A DNA stretch of 64,000 nt, taken from positions 62,001 through 126,000 of the forward strand of contig JBKEDS010000014.1 of the NCBI GenBank assembly GCA_047975545.1. The letters run 5' to 3'. Position numbers and translations under genes: made by a program. The notes under the pieces were generated by a model. It saw only the letters and a program-made list of their open reading frames with translations. It did no database searches and was not told where the DNA came from. Below, in pieces: positions 1 through 8,433 of the stretch. Every line of letters starts with the position of its first letter. Position 1 is the stretch's first letter. Origin of the DNA: JBKEDS01 sp047975545. Its GTDB lineage: Bacteria > Bacteroidota > Bacteroidia > Flavobacteriales > Flavobacteriaceae.

Positions 1-8
1 TAACTTTG
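1..8 (+). promoter_or_regulatory. putative -7 promoter box TAACTTTG
   Basis: The first eight bases match the Bacteroidota primary-sigma -7 consensus TAnnTTTG exactly. They lie about 70 bases upstream of the first gene. The -33 element would be outside the window, so this is only half of a promoter. Confidence 0.45.
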
Positions 9-79
9 CAGAACAAATTTAAAGAATTTTGTCTCAAACGCTTCTAAACTTCCCTTAAAAAAGAACAAAAACCGCAATT

Positions 80-376
80 ATGATTGATGCCGCAGATGTA
101 ATAGACAACGATTTTTTACGCCAATTTGAATTGAAAGTTGACGAGAAACTTGCCAAAATTGAATACTCGCTTCAGGAACGGAAAATTTTTCTTACCAAAT
201 TAATAATTCCCGAGGAAATTAACGATGCCGATTTTAGCAAGGCATTTTTAACCGCCGTTTTTAACTGCATTGAAGACCGCAATTTAAGCGTCGTGCCCAC
301 AAGTCCGGAAATAGCCAAGTTTGTTAGGGGCAACCGCAGGTTTAAGCGCATGCTGCCCGTTGGGGTAAGGATTTAA
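80..376 (+). CDS. small NATD1-like GNAT N-acetyltransferase domain protein
   Basis: A 98-residue protein starting at ATG. The layout resembles the short, stand-alone GCN5-related acetyltransferases (NATD1/YjdJ type): an N-terminal segment that reads LAKIEYSLQERKIFL, a central FSKAFLTAVFNCIEDRNLSV helix, then VVPTSPEIAKFV, matching the family pattern of a strand followed by P-x-C/S-P and a helix. The usual G-x-G pyrophosphate loop before the central helix is not obvious, so acetyl-CoA binding may be degenerate. No signal peptide or membrane segment. It is convergent with the patatin gene, whose stop lies 35 bases beyond. The family call is by pattern recognition; substrate unknown. Confidence 0.55.
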   Translation: MIDAADVIDNDFLRQFELKVDEKLAKIEYSLQERKIFLTKLIIPEEINDADFSKAFLTAVFNCIEDRNLSVVPTSPEIAKFVRGNRRFKRMLPVGVRI

Positions 377-411
377 CTGGAATATTTGTAAGCAATCGTT
401 TTTAACCAAGT

Positions 412-3261
412 TTAAAAAGTTAAGAATTTTTTGTGCAAAGCCTGTGTGTTTTCCTTAAAATACCAGCCTTTACCCTGCTTGTTGTACTCGTCTATATTTA
501 TTTCGACAAGTGGGCTTAAATGATATTCTATATTTAAAAATGAATAGTGAAGCATATAATCCTTGTTATTTAGAGCTTGGTTTATTGGTGGCAACTTGTG
601 CCTTCCTATTTTTATTTCAGAAATAATTTGCTTAAAGCCAGATTCCAACTGCTTTGTTGTATTCTGGTTTAAATTGCCATCGATATTGTCGGGTAGCCTT
701 ACCTTGTCATGTAGGGTTAGCGCTATTTTCTCCACGTTTTCGGCCTCCAAGGAATACGTACTGCCCATAAGTGCTTTTTCGACTTCTTTTTCGGATGCGA
801 CTTCTATTGGTTTCTCTTTTTTATAAAGTGCCCTGTACACCTGAAACAAGTATTGGTATTTTGGATTTGCTACATTATCTTGGTTTTCAAACATTTTAAC
901 TTTAACCAATTCGCTATTGGCAGTGGTAACAAGTGCCTGCAACGGCAATTTATAATTACTTAAAAACGAAATAGTTACAGGCAACAAACTGATATGGTTA
1001 ACGACTACCTTTTCTTTTACCTTTTTAAAAATGGTATTGGACAATATATCCAAAAACTTATTAAGCTTAACAAACAATCGCCCCAACAAACCCATTATTG
1101 CATTTTTAAAAACTTGAAATAACGAGTTTACGCTAAACACGCTTTTTAACATAACCACAAGGCGCTTAATACTTAGTTTTACCAAGGTGTCTTGTACCTC
1201 GCGTTGGTAAGTGTTTAAGTTTTCGGCCTTAAAAAACCCCACACTATTTATTTCGTTAACAAAGGCTTGCTCCAATTCTACCTTGTTTTTTAATGTAATA
1301 AAGGGGAATAAAGGCCTGTTTTTTTCTTTTTTTCTAAACCCTTCCTGTCCTTCCGACAGCGATTTAAACGTACTTAGCTTACCATAATTAAAAGCGTATT
1401 GCCTTGCCTTTAACGATGCAAAACCACCAAAAGCGCTTATTTCCTCGCCTGGTAAGCTTATAATATTGTTTTCCGAATTTATGGGAAGAATGGCCACGCG
1501 GTTGGCTTTATCGTTCTTACCGTCGGTGTTTAACGAAAAATCGAATATTATTTTAAATACGGTTTGCGCAAAGCGGTTTTTATCTTCGGGGGTTTCTATT
1601 TTAAGAACCTTATAGCCATCGGGCTCAAACTTATCGGAATACATTTTGTTTTCCACCAAATCCCGTAATGCCTCAAACTCGCTATCGCCTATAAACAAAC
1701 ACTTGCTGTTGGGCTCGCCCAAGGAAATACATGTTTTTTTTAGCTCGTTTTTAAAATAGCTTATTACGTCACGGGTACCTATTGAAATAATATGCGCCTT
1801 TAAATTGGCTTTTATTTTGTTATAGGCGGTTCTTAAAATTTCGAAATCTAAAGTATCCCCCAAATGTTCGTTCTTATCCAAATAATTGAATATGGTTTGC
1901 CTAAGCTCCAGGTTTTCCTTCATATCCATTATTTTATGTTCTTCTTTTATACGGCCTTGGTTTTTTAGGGTGGTTACCAAACTGGTTGTAACCCCTATAA
2001 GTTTAGCAAGTTCGTCCTTACCGTGCGCGGTTTGTTCTTTCATTTTTACAGGTACCAGCGCCGATTGCAAAAACGATTGGTACTTTTGCGTTCTTACAAT
2101 AGGATCTACAAATAAAATAAGCCTATCGGAATTATCGGTATTTTGCCCATAATCTTGAAAAGTACCTATCCTGTACGCTTCCTTAATGGGTTCGTTATTA
2201 AAGGTACCACCATCGACATACGGAAAATTAAAGCTATTATAGGTAATGGTATTTGAAGTTTTTTCGTTAAACACACTGGTCCTGCCTTCGTTTTCCAACT
2301 TGCTGTATTGGGCATTAAGTTTTTTAAACTGTACGGGCCATTGGCTGTCCGGGTCATCGCCGCCAAATTCTTCTTTATATCGTTTTAAAATAACCGGATC
2401 GAACGCAACGGGAAATGCCCCACATGCCAATGCCGAAGTGCATATTACGGCCCATGCCTTTTCTTTGGTAAGATTGAGTTTCCGTTCCGAATCTGCTTCG
2501 GAATTAGAACACTCAAGCCAACAATTATCAGTGGGCTTATCTTCTAACGCTTTTGGATTAAACACAAAATCGATAACCCTTAGTTCCGAATGGTTTTGGG
2601 CACCAACCGATTGCATTACATTTTGCTCCAATTTGGGTAGACCCGTTTCGTCTTTTTTTATTTCAATGGGCAACAAATTGGTTAACGAACATGCAAATGG
2701 CACCCTTACTTTATCGAGTACCCTTACTTTGTTTAAAGTAGTCGTTTTTGTGTTAATTAAATACTGTTTCGCTAAGGTTTCTAACAATTGCCTATCCAAC
2801 AAAGAAAAAGATTCGTTTACATTAGGTTTGTAATTATTAATTTTTTCAGTTCCAAAGAGTTTTTTTGCATCCAGTTCGTTTACCCAAATGGCTTCTTGTA
2901 TTTTTTGCGCTACTTCCAAGGCCTTTAAATCGTCTATTTTTTTAAACTGTTTTGCTTTTTCGTCATCGCCTTGAAAATAACGTTTAGAAATGTCTTTAAG
3001 CAAGCTATCGTGGGTTACGCCGTTTAGGTTTTTCATCATGGTTTCATAATCTATAAGTGTTTTCAACATGATTACAAGAGCTATGGCGCCTGCACTGGCA
3101 CCGCTCATACCATCGACAACCACCTCGTCGTAGGCATTGCCCTTATCGTCCTGCCCGTAAAGGATTAACAGCTTTAATGCTTCGGTTAAAGCGGCTCCCG
3201 AAAAAGACCCGAGGGAAACCCCGCCCCCCATGGCCAAACAAATTTTTAAAATGCGTCCCAT
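412..3261 (-). CDS. large patatin-like phospholipase
   Basis: A 949-residue protein with a patatin catalytic core. The oxyanion-hole motif MGGGVSLG is at residues 11-18. The nucleophile elbow G-A-S-A-G is at 54-58 (Ser56). The second dyad member is Asp350 in the D-G-G motif of YVDGGTFNNEP. Patatins hydrolyse acyl chains of lipids with this Ser-Asp dyad. The core is spread over about 370 residues and followed by about 550 residues I do not recognise. They include a hydrophobic or amphipathic stretch around 690-740, where a membrane contact is possible. There is no signal peptide, so it probably acts in the cytoplasm or at the inner membrane. It starts 12 bases after the stop of the M19-like gene, so the two form one minus-strand operon. 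The length is unusual, since bacterial patatins are commonly 250-400 residues. Confidence 0.85.
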   Translation of the reverse strand: MGRILKICLAMGGGVSLGSFSGAALTEALKLLILYGQDDKGNAYDEVVVDGMSGASAGAIALVIMLKTLIDYETMMKNLNGVTHDSLLKDISKRYFQGDDEKAKQFKKIDDLKALEVAQKIQEAIWVNELDAKKLFGTEKINNYKPNVNESFSLLDRQLLETLAKQYLINTKTTTLNKVRVLDKVRVPFACSLTNLLPIEIKKDETGLPKLEQNVMQSVGAQNHSELRVIDFVFNPKALEDKPTDNCWLECSNSEADSERKLNLTKEKAWAVICTSALACGAFPVAFDPVILKRYKEEFGGDDPDSQWPVQFKKLNAQYSKLENEGRTSVFNEKTSNTITYNSFNFPYVDGGTFNNEPIKEAYRIGTFQDYGQNTDNSDRLILFVDPIVRTQKYQSFLQSALVPVKMKEQTAHGKDELAKLIGVTTSLVTTLKNQGRIKEEHKIMDMKENLELRQTIFNYLDKNEHLGDTLDFEILRTAYNKIKANLKAHIISIGTRDVISYFKNELKKTCISLGEPNSKCLFIGDSEFEALRDLVENKMYSDKFEPDGYKVLKIETPEDKNRFAQTVFKIIFDFSLNTDGKNDKANRVAILPINSENNIISLPGEEISAFGGFASLKARQYAFNYGKLSTFKSLSEGQEGFRKKEKNRPLFPFITLKNKVELEQAFVNEINSVGFFKAENLNTYQREVQDTLVKLSIKRLVVMLKSVFSVNSLFQVFKNAIMGLLGRLFVKLNKFLDILSNTIFKKVKEKVVVNHISLLPVTISFLSNYKLPLQALVTTANSELVKVKMFENQDNVANPKYQYLFQVYRALYKKEKPIEVASEKEVEKALMGSTYSLEAENVEKIALTLHDKVRLPDNIDGNLNQNTTKQLESGFKQIISEIKIGRHKLPPINQALNNKDYMLHYSFLNIEYHLSPLVEINIDEYNKQGKGWYFKENTQALHKKFLTF

Positions 3262-3273
3262 AATAGTTATATT

Positions 3274-4944
3274 TTAGTGATTGCCGTACAAATAGTTTTG
3301 GGTAAAATAACGACTAAGAAAAACCTCGGTGTTTTTGTAAAAAATATTATCTGTAATTTCTTTTACCGATAAGCCTGCATTTAATTTCAAAAACCGTTCT
3401 GTACTTAGTATAATCTTCCCTTCTGCGTTTTCGTATAGATTTTTAATTTTAAATCGGTCGTCAAGCGTATCGTAGTTTTCCAAATATTGGTAAATATGGT
3501 TTCGGAAAGCCATAAGTTTATCCGCACCATCGTAATCGTCAAAGGGGTTTATCATGCCGTCCATATCCGAACCCAGCGATACAATATCCCAAGCACTTTC
3601 GTTATAGTTTATATCAACAACATTTATAATATGGTACACGTTTGTTAAAAACAACTGTTGTTGCAGCAGCATTCTATCGGCTACGTTTAACGTGTTTTTA
3701 AACGTTTTTTTATACACACAGCCCGGCATACGCCCATCGTGCATTAAAACACCTATTAGCCCACCCGATTTATAAATGGCAACAATATCCTGATCGCAAA
3801 GATTAATATCGCCCCGGCTTACGTACGCATTTTTATCGGCTTTGTTTCCGCTGCCCAAAGTTTCGAAATTGGTATATTTTTTTACCCCGCTTACGGCGGA
3901 ATGGCTTGATATTATGGGTATAAAATCGTTATCCTGCTTGGCTTTTTCTACAATATCGTAAAACTGCAAGCGCGATTTAACCGACATGTGCTTAATATCT
4001 ATAAGAATGCGCCTTTGGTTTTGGTCCTTGTGCAACAGGAGCTTTAAAAGTTGTTGGCCCTTAACCGTTAAGCCCGTATTTACGCCCCCCTTTTGTTTAA
4101 AAAAAAGTTTTAATGCCCCGTTAAAACTTTTTGAGTGCCCGCAGACCAAATTATTAAAATGGTGCGCCACGGTTATATAAAACGGCGCCATGTTATCGTC
4201 CTGCTTAATACGTGTAATATTATTGAACAATGACCGATACAGCTTTTCGCCTTCAGAAATCGATAAAACATCTATATTTTTATCGGAGAACAAATGTTCA
4301 ACTTTATAGGTACCCAAACCATGAATACCTTCTAAAGACAAAATCCCGCATATTACATCCGGATTAGTTATATGGGCTTGAAATTCCTCGTAATTTTTAA
4401 CCAACTTAAACTGTTTTGCTTTATGGTTTTCATCTTGGGGTTCTTGCCCACTTGCTACCGTAAGCACGTTAAGTTCCTTTAAATAATCCTGAAAATAATC
4501 AATTTGGGTTGTCGATTTTTTTTGTTCGTTCCAAAATTCCAAAGCCCGCTTTTCTGAAACCCCCACAAGCACTTGAATCATCATAAGCAACAGATTTTTC
4601 TTTTTGTTGAAAAACTGTAAAAACGGAAACTTTTTGGTGAAAAACGAAAAAGACGACAATAGCCACGTAAACGTATTTTTACGGGCAATGTAAGGGCGCT
4701 CTATGGGGTAAATGGAACAAAAAACCAAGCGTACATTACCCTTTACGCACTTGTCCAAATTACATTGTGTACTGGTGGCATATTCATTATAAAAAGGATC
4801 TAAAGCAAGTTGGCGCAAAACATTAAAAAAGAACAAAAACTTTTTGGGCGGTGGGTTTTGCCTTGTTGCCCAAATATTTTTAATAGTTTCGTTGTTAGCC
4901 GCTTTTAAGGCTATATGGGTGTGGAAATCCGAAATATAATTCAT
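3274..4944 (-). CDS. M19-like (membrane dipeptidase family) amidohydrolase
   Basis: A 556-residue protein. The start MNYISDFHTHI carries the H-x-H metal motif of the amidohydrolase fold (His8, His10). Further along are GILSLEGIHGLG (candidate bridging Glu), ISSHSAVSGVK (metal His) and GSDMDGMINPFDDYDG, together the order expected for renal-dipeptidase/M19 enzymes. These normally cleave dipeptides, often with D-residues, using two zinc ions. Usual length is 320-450 residues; here about 150 extra residues sit near residues 40-200, before the EGIHG motif. No clear signal peptide, so a cytoplasmic location is likely. It is the first gene of a two-gene operon with the patatin. Substrate unknown; another amidohydrolase activity is possible. 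Confidence 0.72.
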   Translation of the reverse strand: MNYISDFHTHIALKAANNETIKNIWATRQNPPPKKFLFFFNVLRQLALDPFYNEYATSTQCNLDKCVKGNVRLVFCSIYPIERPYIARKNTFTWLLSSFSFFTKKFPFLQFFNKKKNLLLMMIQVLVGVSEKRALEFWNEQKKSTTQIDYFQDYLKELNVLTVASGQEPQDENHKAKQFKLVKNYEEFQAHITNPDVICGILSLEGIHGLGTYKVEHLFSDKNIDVLSISEGEKLYRSLFNNITRIKQDDNMAPFYITVAHHFNNLVCGHSKSFNGALKLFFKQKGGVNTGLTVKGQQLLKLLLHKDQNQRRILIDIKHMSVKSRLQFYDIVEKAKQDNDFIPIISSHSAVSGVKKYTNFETLGSGNKADKNAYVSRGDINLCDQDIVAIYKSGGLIGVLMHDGRMPGCVYKKTFKNTLNVADRMLLQQQLFLTNVYHIINVVDINYNESAWDIVSLGSDMDGMINPFDDYDGADKLMAFRNHIYQYLENYDTLDDRFKIKNLYENAEGKIILSTERFLKLNAGLSVKEITDNIFYKNTEVFLSRYFTQNYLYGNH

Positions 4945-5203
4945 AGCAACAAGTCCTTTAAGTTATACCACTTTAAACATTGCTATTAATCTATTTCAAA
5001 GAAAAGTCCCTGTTAATTTAAATAAAAAAAACAGAATATGCAATTTAATTTTTAATTTCCTTCAAGCACGTCTTTTACGCGAACACATCCGTATATTTAA
5101 ACGCATGCTTAAAAACAGTAAAAAAAAACATATGATCCTTTATTAATATATTTTGTGCGATTAATAGTAGTTAGTATCTTTATAAACCCATAACAAAAAA
5201 CAA

Positions 5204-6346
5204 ATGAACAACATAAACAACGCCATTTTAAAATACGATTTCGAATTGGCAAAAAACCTATTAAAAAACGGCGAAACCTGGGAAGGCATGCAGCCTTACA
5301 TGTACCAACAAGCCTACGACAGGATTATTAATAAAGAAGCATTCGATTTACTGGATTGGTTTGTAGAAAACGAGCATATTTCGTTGGACATATTTGAATA
5401 CGACAAGTTCGACTACACTATTTTTGGCTTGTTCGCAAAAAAAGAACTCACGGAAAATACGGCGAATTATTTAGATAAATTACTCCCAAAAATCGAGAAT
5501 ATCGAAGAAGAAATAATGGAAAAAACATGGCTGTCATTTGCCATCGAAAACAAAAGTTCAATCGATTTTCTTCAAAAATTAATCGATAATGGTTGCGATG
5601 TGCATTGGAAAAACAACAGCAACCAAAACCTTCTGAATTACACACAAGATATTGAAACATCGCGGTTTTTGTTGGAACAAGGTTTAAATATAAACAACCA
5701 AGATGCAGGCGGAAACACGGCTCTTTTTAAAGCCATAGAAAAACGGGATATTCCTTTAATTGAACTGTATTTACAAAACGGTGCCGAATGCAATATTCAA
5801 AACATACAAAACGAAACCCCTTACCAAAGGGTTTTGTTTTATGCCATAAGCCCCGAAATTTTCGATATATTAAACAATTACGACCCCGTACGCTTGGATT
5901 TAAAAAACAAAAAGAACCAAACTATATTTTTTGAATTTTCCGGCTATTCACAATTTTCGTCGCAAAATGAAATTAAACTATTGGAAAAATTATTGGAACA
6001 AGGTGCCGATTTGTTTCAGGTAGAAAAAACCATTTACGATGAAGAAACCACGGCTGCAAAACAATTAGCCCGAAAAAACTACAACGCATTGGAATGGATT
6101 GCAAATCAGGAAGGATTCAACCCAAACTTGCAAGACAATAAAGGAAATTCGTGGCTGCATTATGTTTGTTCCGAAAATTTAAACTTCGAACAGCGAAAAG
6201 CACAAGACCTATACAAAAAAGTTAAGCTACTACTAAAAGTAGGTGCTAATCCCGAAATGCTAAACGACGAGGATAAATCGCCCATCGATTATGCCCAAGA
6301 CGACGATTTAAAAGCAAAAGCACTAACATTACTATTAAAACAATAA
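5204..6346 (+). CDS. ankyrin-repeat protein
   Basis: A 380-residue protein made largely of ankyrin repeats. Recognisable units include FLQKLIDNGCDVHWKNNSNQNLL, followed by TSRFLLEQGLNINNQDAGGNTALFKAIEKRDIPLIELYLQNGAE and, at the C-terminus, LLKVGANPEMLNDEDKSPIDYAQ. Ankyrin repeats bind other proteins. There is no signal peptide, membrane segment or catalytic domain, so it is probably a cytoplasmic binding protein. The stop is 4 bases before the start of the next ankyrin gene, so they are almost certainly co-transcribed. The gene is divergent from the M19-patatin operon across a 259-base gap. The partner is unknown. Confidence 0.85.
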   Translation: MNNINNAILKYDFELAKNLLKNGETWEGMQPYMYQQAYDRIINKEAFDLLDWFVENEHISLDIFEYDKFDYTIFGLFAKKELTENTANYLDKLLPKIENIEEEIMEKTWLSFAIENKSSIDFLQKLIDNGCDVHWKNNSNQNLLNYTQDIETSRFLLEQGLNINNQDAGGNTALFKAIEKRDIPLIELYLQNGAECNIQNIQNETPYQRVLFYAISPEIFDILNNYDPVRLDLKNKKNQTIFFEFSGYSQFSSQNEIKLLEKLLEQGADLFQVEKTIYDEETTAAKQLARKNYNALEWIANQEGFNPNLQDNKGNSWLHYVCSENLNFEQRKAQDLYKKVKLLLKVGANPEMLNDEDKSPIDYAQDDDLKAKALTLLLKQ

Positions 6347-6350
6347 ACAA

Positions 6351-7706
6351 ATGTCCTTATCATTCATACAAGCCTGTGAGGCAGGAAAACGAAAAATAGC
6401 CGAAATTCTTTTAGAGCAAGAACAAATCGACCCGAAATATACCGACGAAAAAGGGCGTACGGCACTACATTACGCCGCTCATAGGGGCTTTGTAGAAATA
6501 TGCGAAAAACTATTGGAAAAAGGAGCCGAAATAGATTATGAAGACCAAAACGGCGAAACACCACTGTATTTTGCCTTTCTGCAAAACCAAACCGCTACAA
6601 GCCTTCTTTTAATCGAGCAAGGTGGTAATATAAATATAAAAGACTATCAAGGAAACAGCTTATTGCATTTGGCTGCCCGAATCGGACAAATAAAACTATC
6701 CAAAACCCTTTTGGATAAAGGCATAGATGCCAATATTGAAAACAACAACGGAGACACTCCGTTGATGCTCGCTTTTGTAAATCTTAAAAAACCAGTTGTT
6801 GATTTGTTGATAGAAAACGGAGCTAATATCCACCAAACTACAAAAAGCGGAAATACCTTTTTGCATTTGGCGGTCAACCTAAAAAACCTCCCATCGGTAA
6901 AATTATGTTTAGAGCAAGGTTTGGATGCAGACACGCCAAACAATGAAGGCGAAACACCGTTGTTATTAGCCTGTTACGATGGGCAACGCATGATTATTAA
7001 AGAACTTTTAAATGCCGGCGCCAATGTTTTTGTAACCAATAAAAACGGATTGTCCCCAATTTACGAAGCAGTAGGCAACAACCAAAAGGAAATCGTCCAA
7101 CTATTTTTAGAACGAGGTTTGGATGTTAACTATCAATTACCAAAACAAGGCCACGAAACCTATATGGATAGTTATCTGGAATGGGTAGAAACCGCCAATA
7201 ACTTATCCATGTCAAGTGCTTATTCCATTACCAACAGTTACACCTACGGCGGCGAAAGCTTATTGCACCTTGCCGTAAAAAACGGACATCCTTTTATGGT
7301 TAAATTGTTGTTGGACAAGGGTTCTAATGTTAATGTTCAAGACGATTCCGAAAATACGCCATTACATTATGCCACCGCCAATGGCAAAAAAGATATAGTA
7401 CATTTACTGTTAGAAAACAAAGCCAATACCGAAATTACCAACGTAAAAGAGCAAAAAGCCATCGACTACGCCACAGTAAAAGGCTTTAACGAAATTGTTG
7501 AACTCATTTTACTGCACGGTGGGAAAATTGGAATTGAGGAAATTAAAAACACCGAAAGCAAAACAAAACCTACGGTAAGTTCTACTTCAATAACGCGCGA
7601 AGAAGCCCTGAAAAACCTAAAAGAAATAAAAGAATTGTTGGATATGGGCGTGCTTACCCAAGAAGAATTCAACACAAAAAAACAAGAGTATATGAAGTTT
7701 ATTTAA
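6351..7706 (+). CDS. ankyrin-repeat protein with C-terminal SHOCT domain
   Basis: A 451-residue protein. Roughly ten ankyrin repeats run from residue 3 to about 395, with the typical pattern G-x-T-x-L-H-x-A-A. An insertion of about 30 residues near 265-295 (rich in S, Y and T) splits two repeats. The last 35 residues read as a SHOCT domain: an LKEIKELLDMGVLTQEEF core followed by a K-K motif, a short oligomerisation module often found at protein C-termini. No signal peptide. It lies 4 bases after the first ankyrin gene and 17 bases before the DUF4256 gene, consistent with one operon. Function not known beyond protein binding and self-association. Confidence 0.87.
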   Translation: MSLSFIQACEAGKRKIAEILLEQEQIDPKYTDEKGRTALHYAAHRGFVEICEKLLEKGAEIDYEDQNGETPLYFAFLQNQTATSLLLIEQGGNINIKDYQGNSLLHLAARIGQIKLSKTLLDKGIDANIENNNGDTPLMLAFVNLKKPVVDLLIENGANIHQTTKSGNTFLHLAVNLKNLPSVKLCLEQGLDADTPNNEGETPLLLACYDGQRMIIKELLNAGANVFVTNKNGLSPIYEAVGNNQKEIVQLFLERGLDVNYQLPKQGHETYMDSYLEWVETANNLSMSSAYSITNSYTYGGESLLHLAVKNGHPFMVKLLLDKGSNVNVQDDSENTPLHYATANGKKDIVHLLLENKANTEITNVKEQKAIDYATVKGFNEIVELILLHGGKIGIEEIKNTESKTKPTVSSTSITREEALKNLKEIKELLDMGVLTQEEFNTKKQEYMKFI

Positions 7707-7723
7707 GCTGCCAAAATATAACC

Positions 7724-8281
7724 ATGAACAACAAAACACTTAGCCCAACCAAACAAAAATTGTTTATTGAAGTTCTGGAAGCTCGTTTTAAGGCACATCC
7801 AGAACGCCACAAAACCATACTATGGGAAACGGTTGAAAACAAATTAACCAATAACCCCGACAAACTGCGCAGCCTATACCTTATGGAACAAACAGGCGGC
7901 CAGCCCGATGTTGTAGGCTTTAACGAAAAAAACAATACCTTCCTGTTTTTCGACTGCTCGCCCGAAAGCCCCAACCGCCGAAGCCTTTGTTACGACAAAG
8001 CCGCTTGGGAATCGCGAAAGAAACACAAACCCGAAAACAACGCCGTAGATGTTGCTGCAAACATAGGAATAAAAATACTTTCCGAGCAGCAATACAAGTT
8101 TTTACAAACCTTAGGCACTTTTGACACCAAAACCTCCAGTTGGCTTAAAACCCCACAGAATATAAGGGATTTGGGCGGTGCTATTTTTGGCGATTTTAGG
8201 TACGGCACAGTATTTATTTACCACAACGGTGCCGAATCGTATTATGCCGCACGAGGCTTTAGAGGTTGTCTTTCGCTTTAA
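7724..8281 (+). CDS. DUF4256 family protein
   Basis: A 185-residue soluble protein that matches the DUF4256 pattern: an N-terminal helix with LEARFKAHPERH, the segment MEQTGGQPDVVGFNE, then FFDCSPESPNRRSLCYDKAA and the late stretch NIRDLGGAIFGDFRYG followed by a Y-Y-A-A-R-G-F-R-G end. No function has been established that I know of. It is the last of three tightly spaced plus-strand genes after two ankyrin-repeat genes, though this may be chance, as DUF4256 genes are common as single genes. No signal peptide. Confidence 0.78.
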   Translation: MNNKTLSPTKQKLFIEVLEARFKAHPERHKTILWETVENKLTNNPDKLRSLYLMEQTGGQPDVVGFNEKNNTFLFFDCSPESPNRRSLCYDKAAWESRKKHKPENNAVDVAANIGIKILSEQQYKFLQTLGTFDTKTSSWLKTPQNIRDLGGAIFGDFRYGTVFIYHNGAESYYAARGFRGCLSL

Positions 8282-8433
8282 AATAAAATTAAAAAAAACA
8301 ACATTACGTTTCACAAACAATAAAACTTTCACATCATTTATTCATCTTTGGCAATAAAAAAATAAAATAGATGCAATATGTGCTTCTTTTCTGTTTCAAT
8401 GGTTAAATTTGAAGTTTTAATCGATTAAAACAG

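Noticed and set aside
2246..2833. 195-codon plus-strand open frame inside the patatin gene
   Set aside because: It is antisense to a protein with clear catalytic motifs and its translation shows no family pattern.
412..8281. CBASS or other named anti-phage system
   Set aside because: A patatin alone is not enough; no nucleotide cyclase, sensor or accessory gene is present, so the named system is not supported.
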